Source of the DNA: CAZQRP01 sp964596125 | GTDB lineage: Bacteria; Chloroflexota; Dehalococcoidia; GIF9; UBA5629 | Assembly: GCA_964596125.1 (NCBI GenBank) | Contig: CAZQRP010000003.1 | Coordinates: forward strand, 154,184-218,183 | DNA: 64,000 bases | Direction of reading: 5' to 3' | In this document: positions 51,720-59,845 of the stretch, piece after piece | Layout of the letters: every line of letters starts with the position of its first letter | Position numbering within the stretch: the stretch's first letter is position 1 | Notes under the pieces: model-generated | What the model was told of the DNA's origin: nothing | The model's database searches: none | What the model saw: only the letters and a program-made list of their open reading frames with translations | Position numbers and translations under genes: made by a program

Positions 51720-51779
51720 TTTGATAATGTGTTTAAGAGGCATGTAATAGCAAGTCCCGTGGATTGGTTGGGAAGGTAG
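51720..51779 (+). repeat. Integrase-tail repeat 8
   Basis: Reads FDNVFKRHVIASPVDWLGR then TAG. Similarity begins near 51707 with ATTTCAGGC, which tail 9 shares; tails 8 and 9 form a sub-pair. Confidence 0.92.
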
Positions 51780-51913
51780 TATTGAGATGTCCTTGAGTTG
51801 AGTATTACAATGGCTCTGAGCATTGACAACATCTCGGATTAACCTATAGTGGAAGCTGAATGAATATAAATCCCAAGGGAGCCATCACAATTATTATAGA
51901 ATAAACTGAACGT

Positions 51914-53059
51914 TCACATAGTTTCGGAGCTAAGCTGATCCTCTACTTTCTGGATTTCTTCCGTAAGGTCTGGATGGACTTTCAATAATTCCAAGGAATC
52001 ATTTAACATCTCATTGTAGTTAACTTGTGTGTTTCTTTTTACTTCTTCAAGATAGTATTGGCAATTTGCTGTCCTTATTGTATTTTCTCGCAACATAGAC
52101 TTCATTATTCCCCAGATTAGGAAGATGAGATGGGTAATTAACAATGCTATTAATATAATTGTAATCCATGTCGTTAATAATGGAGCCATCCTATTTGCTG
52201 CGGAGATACTTAGTAGACCAATAAAGACAATAAGTAGAAACGATGGTAATGAAATGGATAAGTCCAGTGCCTGTCTAAGTTCATCGTCGCTATCTTTGAT
52301 GTTCTCATTAAGTCTATATAGATTCTTGGCCGCACCTAGTGCAGAGTTTTGGATACTCCTGGCTAATTCCCTATTAGCGGTCTCAAACTTAAAGCTCTCC
52401 CAAAATTCCAGATGTGCTACAAACCAATCACCTGCTCTTTTAAATATATGATCCTCCAAAAGACGTAAGAAATGATGGTCACAATACGTTCCACGCTTCT
52501 CCGCAAACGCGAATCGCCTAGCTAATTCGAATATTGCTGTATCAAACTTCTTTGCTGCATCAATTAGATTTTGAGCTTTTTCCTTGTATTGACCAGCAGT
52601 TTCTCTAACACTAGCAGATGCAAAGTCACTTAAATGTGCCCTGATTTCCTTTAAGCGCTGTATCTCCGCAGGAATGTTACTACGAGATTCCTCTTCAAGT
52701 CTCTTAGCATGCCCATAACGAAACATAACAAAGGCGAGAATAATCGCTGTGACTCCGGCTGCTGTTGCACAGGTGATATTGGCTATAGAAATCAATATAG
52801 GTGATCCAGGCAGCATGTCAAGGTTAATCCTCCAAATAAGGCCAGCCGCAAGAATTAGCGAGGCAACCATAATTATTCCATCTGTAAGGCAAAAATGGAG
52901 TAAGAGCATCTTTGTCAAGTGTTTTTTCTCATTTTCAAAAGATGTATTCCATTTGGGTAACATACGCCAATATTCACGCTCTTCTTTATTCAGCCATCTT
53001 GGCGGTTTCTTCTTCCCGATTGAATGTTGTTTTTTCTTTCTCTTATCAGTCTTGCTCAT
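51914..53059 (-). CDS. Large membrane protein of unknown function
   Basis: A 381-residue protein: very basic N-terminus (KTDKRKKKQHSIGKKKPP), two membrane helices near 50-105 (TDGIIMVASLILAAGLIW; ANITCATAAGVTAIILAFVMF), a long helical soluble region, then two more helices (LPSFLLIVFIGLLSISAA; TWITIILIALLITHLIFLIWG) and a polar tail. This helix-pair plus helical-domain layout is seen in membrane effectors but I cannot assign a family. It is the first minus-strand gene in the large interval between tails 8 and 9. Confidence 0.75.
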   Translation of the reverse strand: MSKTDKRKKKQHSIGKKKPPRWLNKEEREYWRMLPKWNTSFENEKKHLTKMLLLHFCLTDGIIMVASLILAAGLIWRINLDMLPGSPILISIANITCATAAGVTAIILAFVMFRYGHAKRLEEESRSNIPAEIQRLKEIRAHLSDFASASVRETAGQYKEKAQNLIDAAKKFDTAIFELARRFAFAEKRGTYCDHHFLRLLEDHIFKRAGDWFVAHLEFWESFKFETANRELARSIQNSALGAAKNLYRLNENIKDSDDELRQALDLSISLPSFLLIVFIGLLSISAANRMAPLLTTWITIILIALLITHLIFLIWGIMKSMLRENTIRTANCQYYLEEVKRNTQVNYNEMLNDSLELLKVHPDLTEEIQKVEDQLSSETM

Positions 53060-53491
53060 TGCTTAAATCTCTATCTCTTACTGAACTGCTAATATTTACT
53101 ATGTAGACGAGTCTTTACTTTATGTTAATATGTCATACACCAGTTATTGTATCACCTGGCATATGTCATTTGAATACCCCGTACGCCCAATCCTGTGAAT
53201 TATTAATTTAGACCGCAGAATTTTGCAGATTATTGCATTATGGTTTTGGTAGAGCCGGTTTTGATTATCTGATAAGTATCAACTATTACACGTAAATCAA
53301 TCGTTTGATACCGAATCAGTCGGTAGAAATAAATTCACAACCGCCTAAAATCACGAAGGAATCACTAAACTTGGGGAGTACGTTGACCTAATTTGCTGAG
53401 CGATTTTGCCAAGTCTGGTAAGAGTTTCGATATTTCTTTTCTGGGGAAATCTGCTAATCGCTTAATACGGACGGAAGATTCGACCCTTATC
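53060..53491 (+). other. Non-coding stretch in the array
   Basis: About 430 AT-rich bases without a gene. The sequence GCAGATTATTGCA (near 53223-53235) recurs at about 56215-56227, close to the right edge of the island. Confidence 0.4.
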
Positions 53492-53520
53492 TTGTGTCAT
53501 TCTTCTGTTTGACATATAAT
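53492..53520 (+). promoter_or_regulatory. Promoter of the 61-residue membrane protein gene
   Basis: TTGTGT (53492-53497), 17 bases, TATAAT (53515-53520). The -10 is exact. The gene starts 57 bases downstream. Confidence 0.6.
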
Positions 53521-53577
53521 CGTTAAGCAAGAAAAATAACCCAATATAGAAAATCAAAGAGTTGAGTAGGAGGTTGC

Positions 53578-53763
53578 ATGTCTAAAGAATCTGAGGAACA
53601 AAAAAAGCACAAGGGTGTAAGTGGATTAGCCATACCTGCAGGACTTTTTATCGGCATGGGTATTGGTTTTGCAGTGGATAATCTTGTTGCAGGTCTCTTT
53701 ATTGGTCTAGGTTGTGGTTTTCTCGTTATGTTGATTGTGCGGGCTAAACTCGGTGAATGGTAA
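53578..53763 (+). CDS. Small glycine-zipper membrane protein
   Basis: A 61-residue protein with a charged start (MSKESEEQKKHKG) and two helices rich in Gly (LAIPAGLFIGMGIGFAVDNL; LFIGLGCGFLVMLIVRA), an AtpI-like or glycine-zipper pattern. AGGAGG precedes ATG, and a consensus -10 box lies upstream. Function unknown. Confidence 0.75.
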   Translation: MSKESEEQKKHKGVSGLAIPAGLFIGMGIGFAVDNLVAGLFIGLGCGFLVMLIVRAKLGEW

Positions 53764-54154
53764 AAATAAAGCCATATTTATCCACCCATCCACCCCCCTC
53801 CGTTCATCCTCTCCCCACCTTCTCCAGTTCCCCAGTAACTGACCTTAGTCGACCTCGTCAACCGCCTACCACCAATAGCCACCACTAATCACGTTCAAAA
53901 ATAACAATATGTCTGCATTTGTCCAAATATGTAATAACCGTGTCTTCTGCCATAGCTAAAAACCGTTCTCCGAAGTTGTTGCTATCCGCAGTCAGCTACC
54001 CCGCACAAAACAATAATCAAACAATCAAATATTTGAAAGTTTGATGGTTTTACGGGGGGTGCATTGGCGATCATACCTGGCTGCTAATCTGTTCAAAATA
54101 GGGCACACATATTGTGTCATATGTTAATCAGATTAATCGTAGTGCGCTATTAGT
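53764..54154 (+). other. Pyrimidine-rich non-coding stretch
   Basis: About 390 bases; its first part (53780-53830) is strikingly C/T-rich on the plus strand, with repeated CCACC and CTCC runs. No gene is seen. Confidence 0.4.
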
Positions 54155-55096
54155 TCACGTTCTACCAATTATGTAACTATTCCAAATGTCATCAAGGAGA
54201 TTTTCAGGAGGAGATGGAGGTTTTGTTGTTGCAGGACGTATAAGTAGTATAGGTTGTGAGAATTCCTTCACAATTCTGCTTGCTATACCACCGTACGTCC
54301 AGCTACTGAAACCGGTGCGTCCATGGGTAGTAATAATTATCAGGTCAACATTTTCTTCTTTAGATATCTGCATGATGCTTTGTACAACTTTCTCGGTTTG
54401 GGCTTTTACGACCCTAGATTTTACCTTTAATCCTTTTTTCATCATTGCAGCCGTGGTCTTCTTTAGATAATTTGTTGCTTGGTTTTCCGTCTCTGCCCAC
54501 ATATTGTCCCGGTATTTCTTCCAGTTCTTATTGATGGGGCGCGAGCCATACGACGGTACAATCGGCGGTTCGCAGATGTGGAGGAGTAAAATTTCCTTAT
54601 TAGTGTTCTTAGCCAATTCTTCAACATAGGGAAAAGTAGATTCGGAGAAAGAGGAGCCATCGACGGCAACTAATATCCTGTTCAATTCCACGGAAACTTC
54701 AGGAGATTTTGATTTTATTAGAAGCACCGGAATTGTGGTGCCATAGAGAACCTTCTGGGCTATACTTCCAAACATCCACTGTTTAGCTCCCGAATAACCA
54801 TGTGAGGCAATGGCAATCAAGTCTATATTATTATTATTAGCATATTTAACTATTTCTGCTGCTATATTACCATAGCCTGTAGCCGTAGTAGCTTTGATGC
54901 CTTCTGCATTGAGTTCTTTAGCATAAACTTCCAGATATGATGCGAAAAGGTGGTCACGCCTCTCAACGAAAATTTTCAAACTAACAGCAAAAAGTATCAC
55001 GTTGCTGTTTTTGGTCTTTGCGATACTTTTAGCATATGGGAGAGCCTTTTCGGATAGCTCAGAGCCATTTAGAGGAACTAGTATATTTTCATACAC
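54155..55096 (-). CDS. Tandem universal stress protein
   Basis: A 313-residue protein with two Usp domains. Domain 1: ILVPLNGSELSEKALPYAKSIA to GSIAQKVLYGTTIPVLLI. Domain 2: ILVAVDGSSFSESTFPYVEELA to GGIASRIVKEFSQPILLIRP. The ATP-binding G-2x-G-9x-G-(S/T) pattern is partly present (IITTHGRTGFSSWTYGGIASRIV in domain 2). Such proteins respond to stress or starvation. GTG start with GGGAG upstream. It is the last gene before tail 9. Confidence 0.9.
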   Translation of the reverse strand: MYENILVPLNGSELSEKALPYAKSIAKTKNSNVILFAVSLKIFVERRDHLFASYLEVYAKELNAEGIKATTATGYGNIAAEIVKYANNNNIDLIAIASHGYSGAKQWMFGSIAQKVLYGTTIPVLLIKSKSPEVSVELNRILVAVDGSSFSESTFPYVEELAKNTNKEILLLHICEPPIVPSYGSRPINKNWKKYRDNMWAETENQATNYLKKTTAAMMKKGLKVKSRVVKAQTEKVVQSIMQISKEENVDLIIITTHGRTGFSSWTYGGIASRIVKEFSQPILLIRPATTKPPSPPENLLDDIWNSYIIGRT

Positions 55097-55264
55097 GCCA
55101 ACATCTCCCGATCGTTTTTATCAAGCTTAACACTCCCCAATCTCTTTATTGGTTTGTGGGCTCTTCTAGTACTAATTTTACCACTTTTAGACTTTAATTT
55201 GTTGAAGTACAAGCTATCTGCTATTGGCTTCCTTGTTCACCAAACGAAATTTCAGGCATCAGGA

Positions 55265-55324
55265 TTTGATGATGTGTTTAAGAGGCATGTGGTAGCTAGT
55301 CCGGTGGATAGGCTAGTAAGTTAG
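55265..55324 (+). repeat. Integrase-tail repeat 9
   Basis: Reads FDDVFKRHVVASPVDRLVR then TAG. Similarity begins near 55250 (ATTTCAGGC), like tail 8. It is the last tail I can find. Confidence 0.93.
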
Positions 55325-55383
55325 AATAGGGAGTGCAAGTCTGTTGTATATTCTCTCCCAATAAACTCACGCTATTATAGAAA

Positions 55384-56058
55384 TTAGATAGGGAAACTGA
55401 AAGCCCCTTCTCCACAGTTACAAGCGTGTAACTGCCCTACTAGATGGTCTGTTGTCCAAACCCAACCATAAGAACCCTTGACCTTCATTACAGTTGCTTT
55501 ACCTATTTTTGCCCAAGAAGACGCAGTGGCATCTTCTACTAATATTACATCGTAACCTGAATTGAATCCATCGGTTAAAGTGTTTTCTACGCATATTGCC
55601 GTATCAACACCTGTTACTATAATTGTATCAACGTATAAACTCCTGAGCCATAGATCGAGTTCGGTGTCCTGGAAGGCTGAATCTCTCCTTTTCACAACTA
55701 TATGATCATCCTTTTGGGGTTTAAGTTCATCAACTATTTCTGCGTCCCATGTTTCTCGCACGCATGCAGGTATTCTGAGATATTCTGCCCTTCTGCTCGG
55801 TACGATGCGGTGCAGTCTTGTGTAAAGGTCTATACCTGATGCCTCTCTAACTTGCTGAGTGTAGAAAACAGGTATTTTTAATTCCTTGCACACAGCTACC
55901 GCTTGCTTGATATTCGGTATGACCTGCCTGTACGCATTAAGATCAGCTCCAATATGGCCTCCATATTTTTCATATGACCCGCCGGGTGTACAATATCCAT
56001 TCTGCATATCTATTACCAGTAGAGCAGGATAAAATATAGGCGGTCTTTTACGCGGCAT
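55384..56058 (-). CDS. Isochorismatase-like cysteine hydrolase
   Basis: A 224-residue protein with the catalytic triad of the family: Asp in LLVIDMQNGYC, Lys in HIVVKRRDSAF, Cys in VTGVDTAICVENT. Members include isochorismatases, nicotinamidases and N-carbamoyl amidases. A few extra cysteines at the C-terminus (LHACNCGEG) are unusual. AAAGGAG precedes ATG. It follows tail 9, at the right end of the array, with no closing tail. Confidence 0.9.
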   Translation of the reverse strand: MPRKRPPIFYPALLVIDMQNGYCTPGGSYEKYGGHIGADLNAYRQVIPNIKQAVAVCKELKIPVFYTQQVREASGIDLYTRLHRIVPSRRAEYLRIPACVRETWDAEIVDELKPQKDDHIVVKRRDSAFQDTELDLWLRSLYVDTIIVTGVDTAICVENTLTDGFNSGYDVILVEDATASSWAKIGKATVMKVKGSYGWVWTTDHLVGQLHACNCGEGAFSFPI

Positions 56059-56265
56059 GCCTCATATCTCCTTTCTTTAGGTTTCCGGTGGACGTTCTCA
56101 ATTCTGGATATTTGCTACGGTATTAAGTCCATAGCATCTATATATTTGTATAACTATACCATATATTTATTGTGGTCAGACACTCGTAAATTGTTAAATT
56201 AAACCTGGAATCTGGCAGATTATTGCACCAAATTTTCCCCAAGCCTCAAGCCAGTTTTATCTACG

Positions 56266-57141
56266 TTGCTTAAAGAAATACATCCCGATATCGCTGTTAT
56301 TATCGTTACTGGTTATCCCAGTTTGGACACTGCCATTCGGGCTGTGAACGAAGGGGCATCTGCCTATATCACGAAACCGTTAAATATGAATAATGTATTG
56401 GTTGCGGTCAGGGAGGCAATTGAAAAGCAGCGCTTAACAATTGAGAGCAGAGAACGGATCAATAGAGGACAGCAGGTCAGTACTGAGGGTGAGGTCAAGA
56501 AGATTCGTATTGTAGTTGGCATACGTGATTACTTACTGAGAAATGGCATTTGTAGTACCATTAGAGACGCTGGCATGACATTGGTGGGCGAGACGGACAA
56601 CGATGATACTTTGATAGAACTGATTTCACAGCATAGACCCGATATCGTTGTTATTTCGTTTACCATACCTGATACCAATAGAGAAACCTTAATCAGGCGA
56701 ATTAAAAAGATGTTGCCTACGGTTGGCATTTTAGTTATCTGTCCAGAAGAGGAAGTTGAATCGAGTTTTAAGTCCTTGATAGTAGCAGGGGCTGGAGGCT
56801 GTATACAGGAAAACGCTACGAAAGAACAGTTGATTCAGGCGATACATAGCGTTTATTTTGGGCAAGTAGCAGCTAGTTTGAAGGTCGTTCAACAGGTGCT
56901 AGCTGACACAAGCAGACCTGGGCAATCAGATGTTGTTCCCAGTCCTCTTAATTCAAGAGAGCTAGAGATATTACAGCTGGCAATTGAAGGTATGTCCAAT
57001 AATGACATTGCTAAACAGTTATCCATCTCTAAACGCACTGTGGATACCCATTTTAGTTCTATATTTGGCAAGTTATCTGTTCGTTCCAGAACAAAAGCCT
57101 TATACAAAGCTCTGAAAAATAATTGGATAACCATATCTTGA
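56266..57141 (+). pseudogene. 5'-truncated response regulator (REC-REC-LuxR HTH)
   Basis: The frame opens at a TTG in the middle of a receiver domain: residues read LKEIHPDIAVIIVTGYPSLDTAI and KPLNMNNVLVAV, so the first half with the phospho-acceptor Asp is missing. A second receiver-like domain follows (IRIVVGIRDYLLRNGICSTI ... PDIVVISFTIPDTN), whose usual acceptor Asp is Ser or Thr, and a LuxR-type HTH (LNSRELEILQLAIEGMSNNDIAKQL). Upstream in-frame codons do not look like a receiver domain, so the gene was probably cut when the island arrived. The 3' part may still be expressed. Confidence 0.75.
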
Positions 57142-57144
57142 ATA

Positions 57145-58455
57145 TTATGTATAAGCTTGCTTGCTCATCTTAAGAGGTGATGCAACTATGGGGAAATCCA
57201 ACACCTGACTTTTAATCAGGGTGTCACAGGTTCGAGACCTGTACGGCCTACCACTCAAATCCTCCTTGCTTGCTAACATTTTGCTAACATTTGAGTTTTT
57301 ATTTATCTCTTCCAATGCCAGTATCTCGTCGAATCGTTCGGCAGCTGCCTCCTGCAATCCAGGTAGCACGTGGCTATAGGTATCAAGGGTGATGCTGACG
57401 CTAGCATGCCCCAGCCTTTCGGATACAATCTTGGGGTGAATTCCCGCCTTCAGCATCAATGTGGCATGGGTATGACGCAGATCATGCACTCTAACATGAC
57501 CTAATCCTGCTCTCCGTATTATTCTCCTGAACGCCAGCGTGACTGCATTCGGATTTAAAGGATTCCCATCCAACCTGATAAAAAGAAAATCATCCTCCTT
57601 TATGTCCCTACTCAGTTGGATATAAAACAGTTCCTGATCTGCCCGATATTCTCTTAGCAACAGGACTAATGAGGGCGGTAGCGACACTGTACGGCGACTC
57701 TTTGCGGTTTTGGGCTGCTTTATCACATATTCTCCATTGCTCAATTTATAAGCCGTCTCTGTTATGTAAAGTACAGCTCTGTCAAGGTCAACATTACGCC
57801 ACCGCAAAGCGAGCAATTCTCCACGTCGCAAACCAGTGCAGAGTAATATGGAGAAAAACACATAGTAGGATGTATCTCTGGCAGCATCAAGGAACTGTAC
57901 TATTTCTGCCGGTGATAGTACGTTCATGGTATTCCTTGATGGTCGCGGTGGCTCAACCAACTCAGCAACATTCCGCGCTATAATCCCCATCTTGACAGCA
58001 TGACCTAAGGCTTCCGATAAAATGCGGTGATGGTACAGTACACTTCTCGGAGAGAGTCCGCCTCTCTGGTCAATTCTGCCTTTGATCAAAGCATTGGCAT
58101 GGTACTGCTGAATGTGTTGCGGTCCCAACAGGTGTAGTGGTAATGTTCCCAGGAACGGCACCAGATGCCTGTGTACAATCGAGCGGTAGCTTTCCTGAGT
58201 TCTCCTGGTTGTATGCATAACCACGTAGCCATCGAGCCACTGGTTAAGCCATTCACCTAAGGTAAGCTTACTGGGCTTCACATAAGTCCCCTTCTCTATG
58301 GCTACAAGCATCTCATGGAGCTCCCGTTGCGCATCCCTCTTGGTTCCTCTAATGGCATGCCAGTGCTGTCTTCGTTTTCCCGTATACGGATCCTTGCCTG
58401 CATCAATAACTATCGTCCAGGAACCTTTTGCTCGCTGGCGGATGTGTCCGTTCAT
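57145..58455 (-). CDS. Tyrosine recombinase, phage-integrase type
   Basis: A 436-residue integrase. Residues 1-60 look like an arm-type DNA-binding domain (RQRAKGSWTIVIDAG...RRQHWHAI), then a core-binding domain and catalytic domain with Arg210 (CTGLRRGELLAL), His324/Arg327 (VHDLRHTH), His350 (LGHAS) and Tyr360 (LDTYSHV). The last 35 residues are encoded by the antisense of the tRNA-Lys fragment, so integration supplies the C-terminus. AAGGAGG precedes ATG. It lies at the left end of a second element extending to the right. Confidence 0.95.
   Translation of the reverse strand: MNGHIRQRAKGSWTIVIDAGKDPYTGKRRQHWHAIRGTKRDAQRELHEMLVAIEKGTYVKPSKLTLGEWLNQWLDGYVVMHTTRRTQESYRSIVHRHLVPFLGTLPLHLLGPQHIQQYHANALIKGRIDQRGGLSPRSVLYHHRILSEALGHAVKMGIIARNVAELVEPPRPSRNTMNVLSPAEIVQFLDAARDTSYYVFFSILLCTGLRRGELLALRWRNVDLDRAVLYITETAYKLSNGEYVIKQPKTAKSRRTVSLPPSLVLLLREYRADQELFYIQLSRDIKEDDFLFIRLDGNPLNPNAVTLAFRRIIRRAGLGHVRVHDLRHTHATLMLKAGIHPKIVSERLGHASVSITLDTYSHVLPGLQEAAAERFDEILALEEINKNSNVSKMLASKEDLSGRPYRSRTCDTLIKSQVLDFPIVASPLKMSKQAYT
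57201..57253 (+). repeat. tRNA-Lys(TTT) 3' fragment, attachment site of the second recombinase
   Basis: Anticodon stem-loop CTGA-CTTTTAA-TCAG (anticodon TTT), T-arm ACAGG-TTCGAGA-CCTGT, acceptor strand ACGGCCT, A and CCA. The 5' half that would pair (AGGCCGT) is absent. On the minus strand it encodes residues of the C-terminus of the adjacent recombinase (RPYRSRTCDTLIKS). This is a typical att site left after integration into tRNA-Lys. Confidence 0.85.
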
Positions 58456-58484
58456 CGTTATTCCTCCTTAATATATCCGATTAT

Positions 58485-59453
58485 TTATGCTGGACAGAGA
58501 TCGCACCGAGTCCTTAGTAGAATGGGTTTCAACTTCACCGGTTCAAGATCCAGCTCGAGGGACTCTGCTGCGCGTGCGATCGCCCTGTTTGTATTGACTG
58601 CCCATCTGACCTCATCTTCTTTACAGATAATTTCGGCTGCCCGACGGCACATTTCTGATATATTTTCTACTGCCGAATAATCGAGTAGGGTTATGTAGAC
58701 AATTGAACCACCTTTCCCAAATGCCACCACCTTCTCCTCACCTCGTCCAGCCTTTATTCTTATATTGTTATATCCCTCTTTCGGCTCTTCGTCGAGTATA
58801 CCCCACCACACCGATTCTGTTACGCCATCGACCATCTTGTTACGAAGATCATCACCTTCTTTGCCAGTGAACAACGCCTCTGTAAACTCTTTCTCCTTGT
58901 AATTATCAACAATATTGTTGATAAGCTCTCTGGCCTTGTCACCTATCGTCTGCTGAAGCTGGACTACTTCATTCCACTCTCTTTTCCACGTATCTAATTC
59001 GGACCACCGGACATTTTCCACGCTGTGCGTCCTGAGCGAATCAAAAAGGAGGTGGTTCTCTCGCAGGATGTGCCTTTGCTCACGCTCACCTGTGAACACT
59101 GTTTCTCTATCAGAATCTATTCTCTGCCTGATATCCTTCCCCAATATCTCCTCAAGAATACCATCGGCAGTTTTGTTCTCGAAAAGCATTGCTTTGGATG
59201 GAAGGTGTAGCACAAGATTGTGTGCCAGTGCCAACAGGTTGTCTAAATGCTCCCGTAATAGACCTTCTGCTACATGGATGCGTGCTGCTTTGAGATCCTC
59301 CGATACTCTAGTCTTCTCCCACCGCTCGTATGCACGTTTGGCCATGCGCCGTGGAATACCTGTTTCCCTCTCGATTTTTAGCCAGCTGTATTTTTTTTGC
59401 CGCCGGTAAATAATCCTGTTAAGCTCTTCTTTACTCAAACTGCGCCTTTTCAT
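58485..59453 (-). CDS. Unknown helical protein with N-terminal HTH
   Basis: A 322-residue protein. GGAGGTGACC directly precedes ATG 59453 (MKRRSLSKEEL), so the start is set there. The N-terminus looks like a helix-turn-helix (YSWLKIERETGIPRRMAKRAYERWEK). The rest is helical and charged, and the end has CDLCPA. It lies between the integrase and a divergent excisionase-like gene, where phage repressors often lie, but the length is greater than for a simple repressor. No family is recognised. Confidence 0.65.
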   Translation of the reverse strand: MKRRSLSKEELNRIIYRRQKKYSWLKIERETGIPRRMAKRAYERWEKTRVSEDLKAARIHVAEGLLREHLDNLLALAHNLVLHLPSKAMLFENKTADGILEEILGKDIRQRIDSDRETVFTGEREQRHILRENHLLFDSLRTHSVENVRWSELDTWKREWNEVVQLQQTIGDKARELINNIVDNYKEKEFTEALFTGKEGDDLRNKMVDGVTESVWWGILDEEPKEGYNNIRIKAGRGEEKVVAFGKGGSIVYITLLDYSAVENISEMCRRAAEIICKEDEVRWAVNTNRAIARAAESLELDLEPVKLKPILLRTRCDLCPA

Positions 59454-59497
59454 GGTCACCTCCATCACTTGTAATTATATCATTGTCCATAATATAT

Positions 59498-59543
59498 GTC
59501 AATATTAAGACATATTGACTAGGATATTTACGTACGTTATTAT
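59498..59543 (+). promoter_or_regulatory. Promoter and palindromic operator between divergent genes
   Basis: A perfect inverted repeat GTCAATAT-N6-ATATTGAC (59498-59519) overlaps the -35 TTGACT (59515-59520), followed after 17 bases by TATTAT (59538-59543). This fits a repressor-controlled promoter for the plus-strand genes starting at 59580, probably bound by the HTH protein encoded divergently. Confidence 0.6.
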
Positions 59544-59579
59544 ATTACCTCATAACTATTAAGAGTTAATGTGTAAATT

Positions 59580-59780
59580 ATGGCAGATAATATATCGCTT
59601 GTCAAATTGGCACTAAGCGTTGAGGAAGCCAGGCATATGCTTGGTCTCAGCCGTAGTCTCATGTATGAGGCTATTCGAAATGGCCAGATTCCCAGTATTC
59701 GAATACGCCGACGCATCCTCATTCCCCGTGTAGCACTGCAGCGTCTATTGGAAAGCTGCAAGGACGGGGAAGAAGAATAG
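59580..59780 (+). CDS. Excisionase-like HTH_17 protein
   Basis: A 66-residue protein with the excisionase-type helix-turn-helix LSVEEARHMLGLSRSLMYEAIRNGQIPSIRIRRRILIPRVALQRLL, of which SVEEARHMLGLSRSLMYEAI is the recognition core. Such proteins bind the attachment site and direct excision. It lies with two tyrosine recombinases and behind an operator-bearing promoter. Confidence 0.85.
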   Translation: MADNISLVKLALSVEEARHMLGLSRSLMYEAIRNGQIPSIRIRRRILIPRVALQRLLESCKDGEEE

Positions 59781-59845
59781 GTTAGTAGCGAAAAAGAGAG
59801 GGACTGCGGAGTCATAGCCAGGAGAATGGCGCTGCAATTAATGCA

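Larger units (their letters stand above)
40503..55324 (+). other. Array of ten integrase-tail repeats with intervening gene cassettes
   Basis: The 3' terminal 60 bp of the recombinase gene (codons for residues 280-298 plus stop) recur at 41495, 47085, 47557, 48386, 49276, 50400, 51208, 51720 and 55265. All ten are on the plus strand, exactly 60 bp, in frame, with no indel; sequence similarity ends at the stop codon. Intervals are 992, 5590, 472, 829, 890, 1124, 808, 512 and 3545 bases. Six intervals carry one supported gene, mostly on the minus strand. Changes among copies are mainly at third codon positions. This resembles an integron cassette array in layout; the mechanism is inferred. Confidence 0.8.

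Noticed and set aside
51579..51779. 66-codon plus-strand frame ending in tail 8
   Set aside because: The first part is antisense to the small membrane protein gene; only the tail at its end is meaningful.
40503..55324. CRISPR array as explanation of the regular repeats
   Set aside because: Spacing is 0.5-5.6 kb, repeats are coding-like and diverged, and there are no cas genes.
40503..55324. Classical integron with IntI and attC sites
   Set aside because: The recombinase lacks an evident IntI-type extra segment, and the tails are recombinase coding sequence, not imperfect attC palindromes.
57181..57253. Complete tRNA-Lys gene
   Set aside because: The 5' acceptor strand complementary to ACGGCCT is missing.
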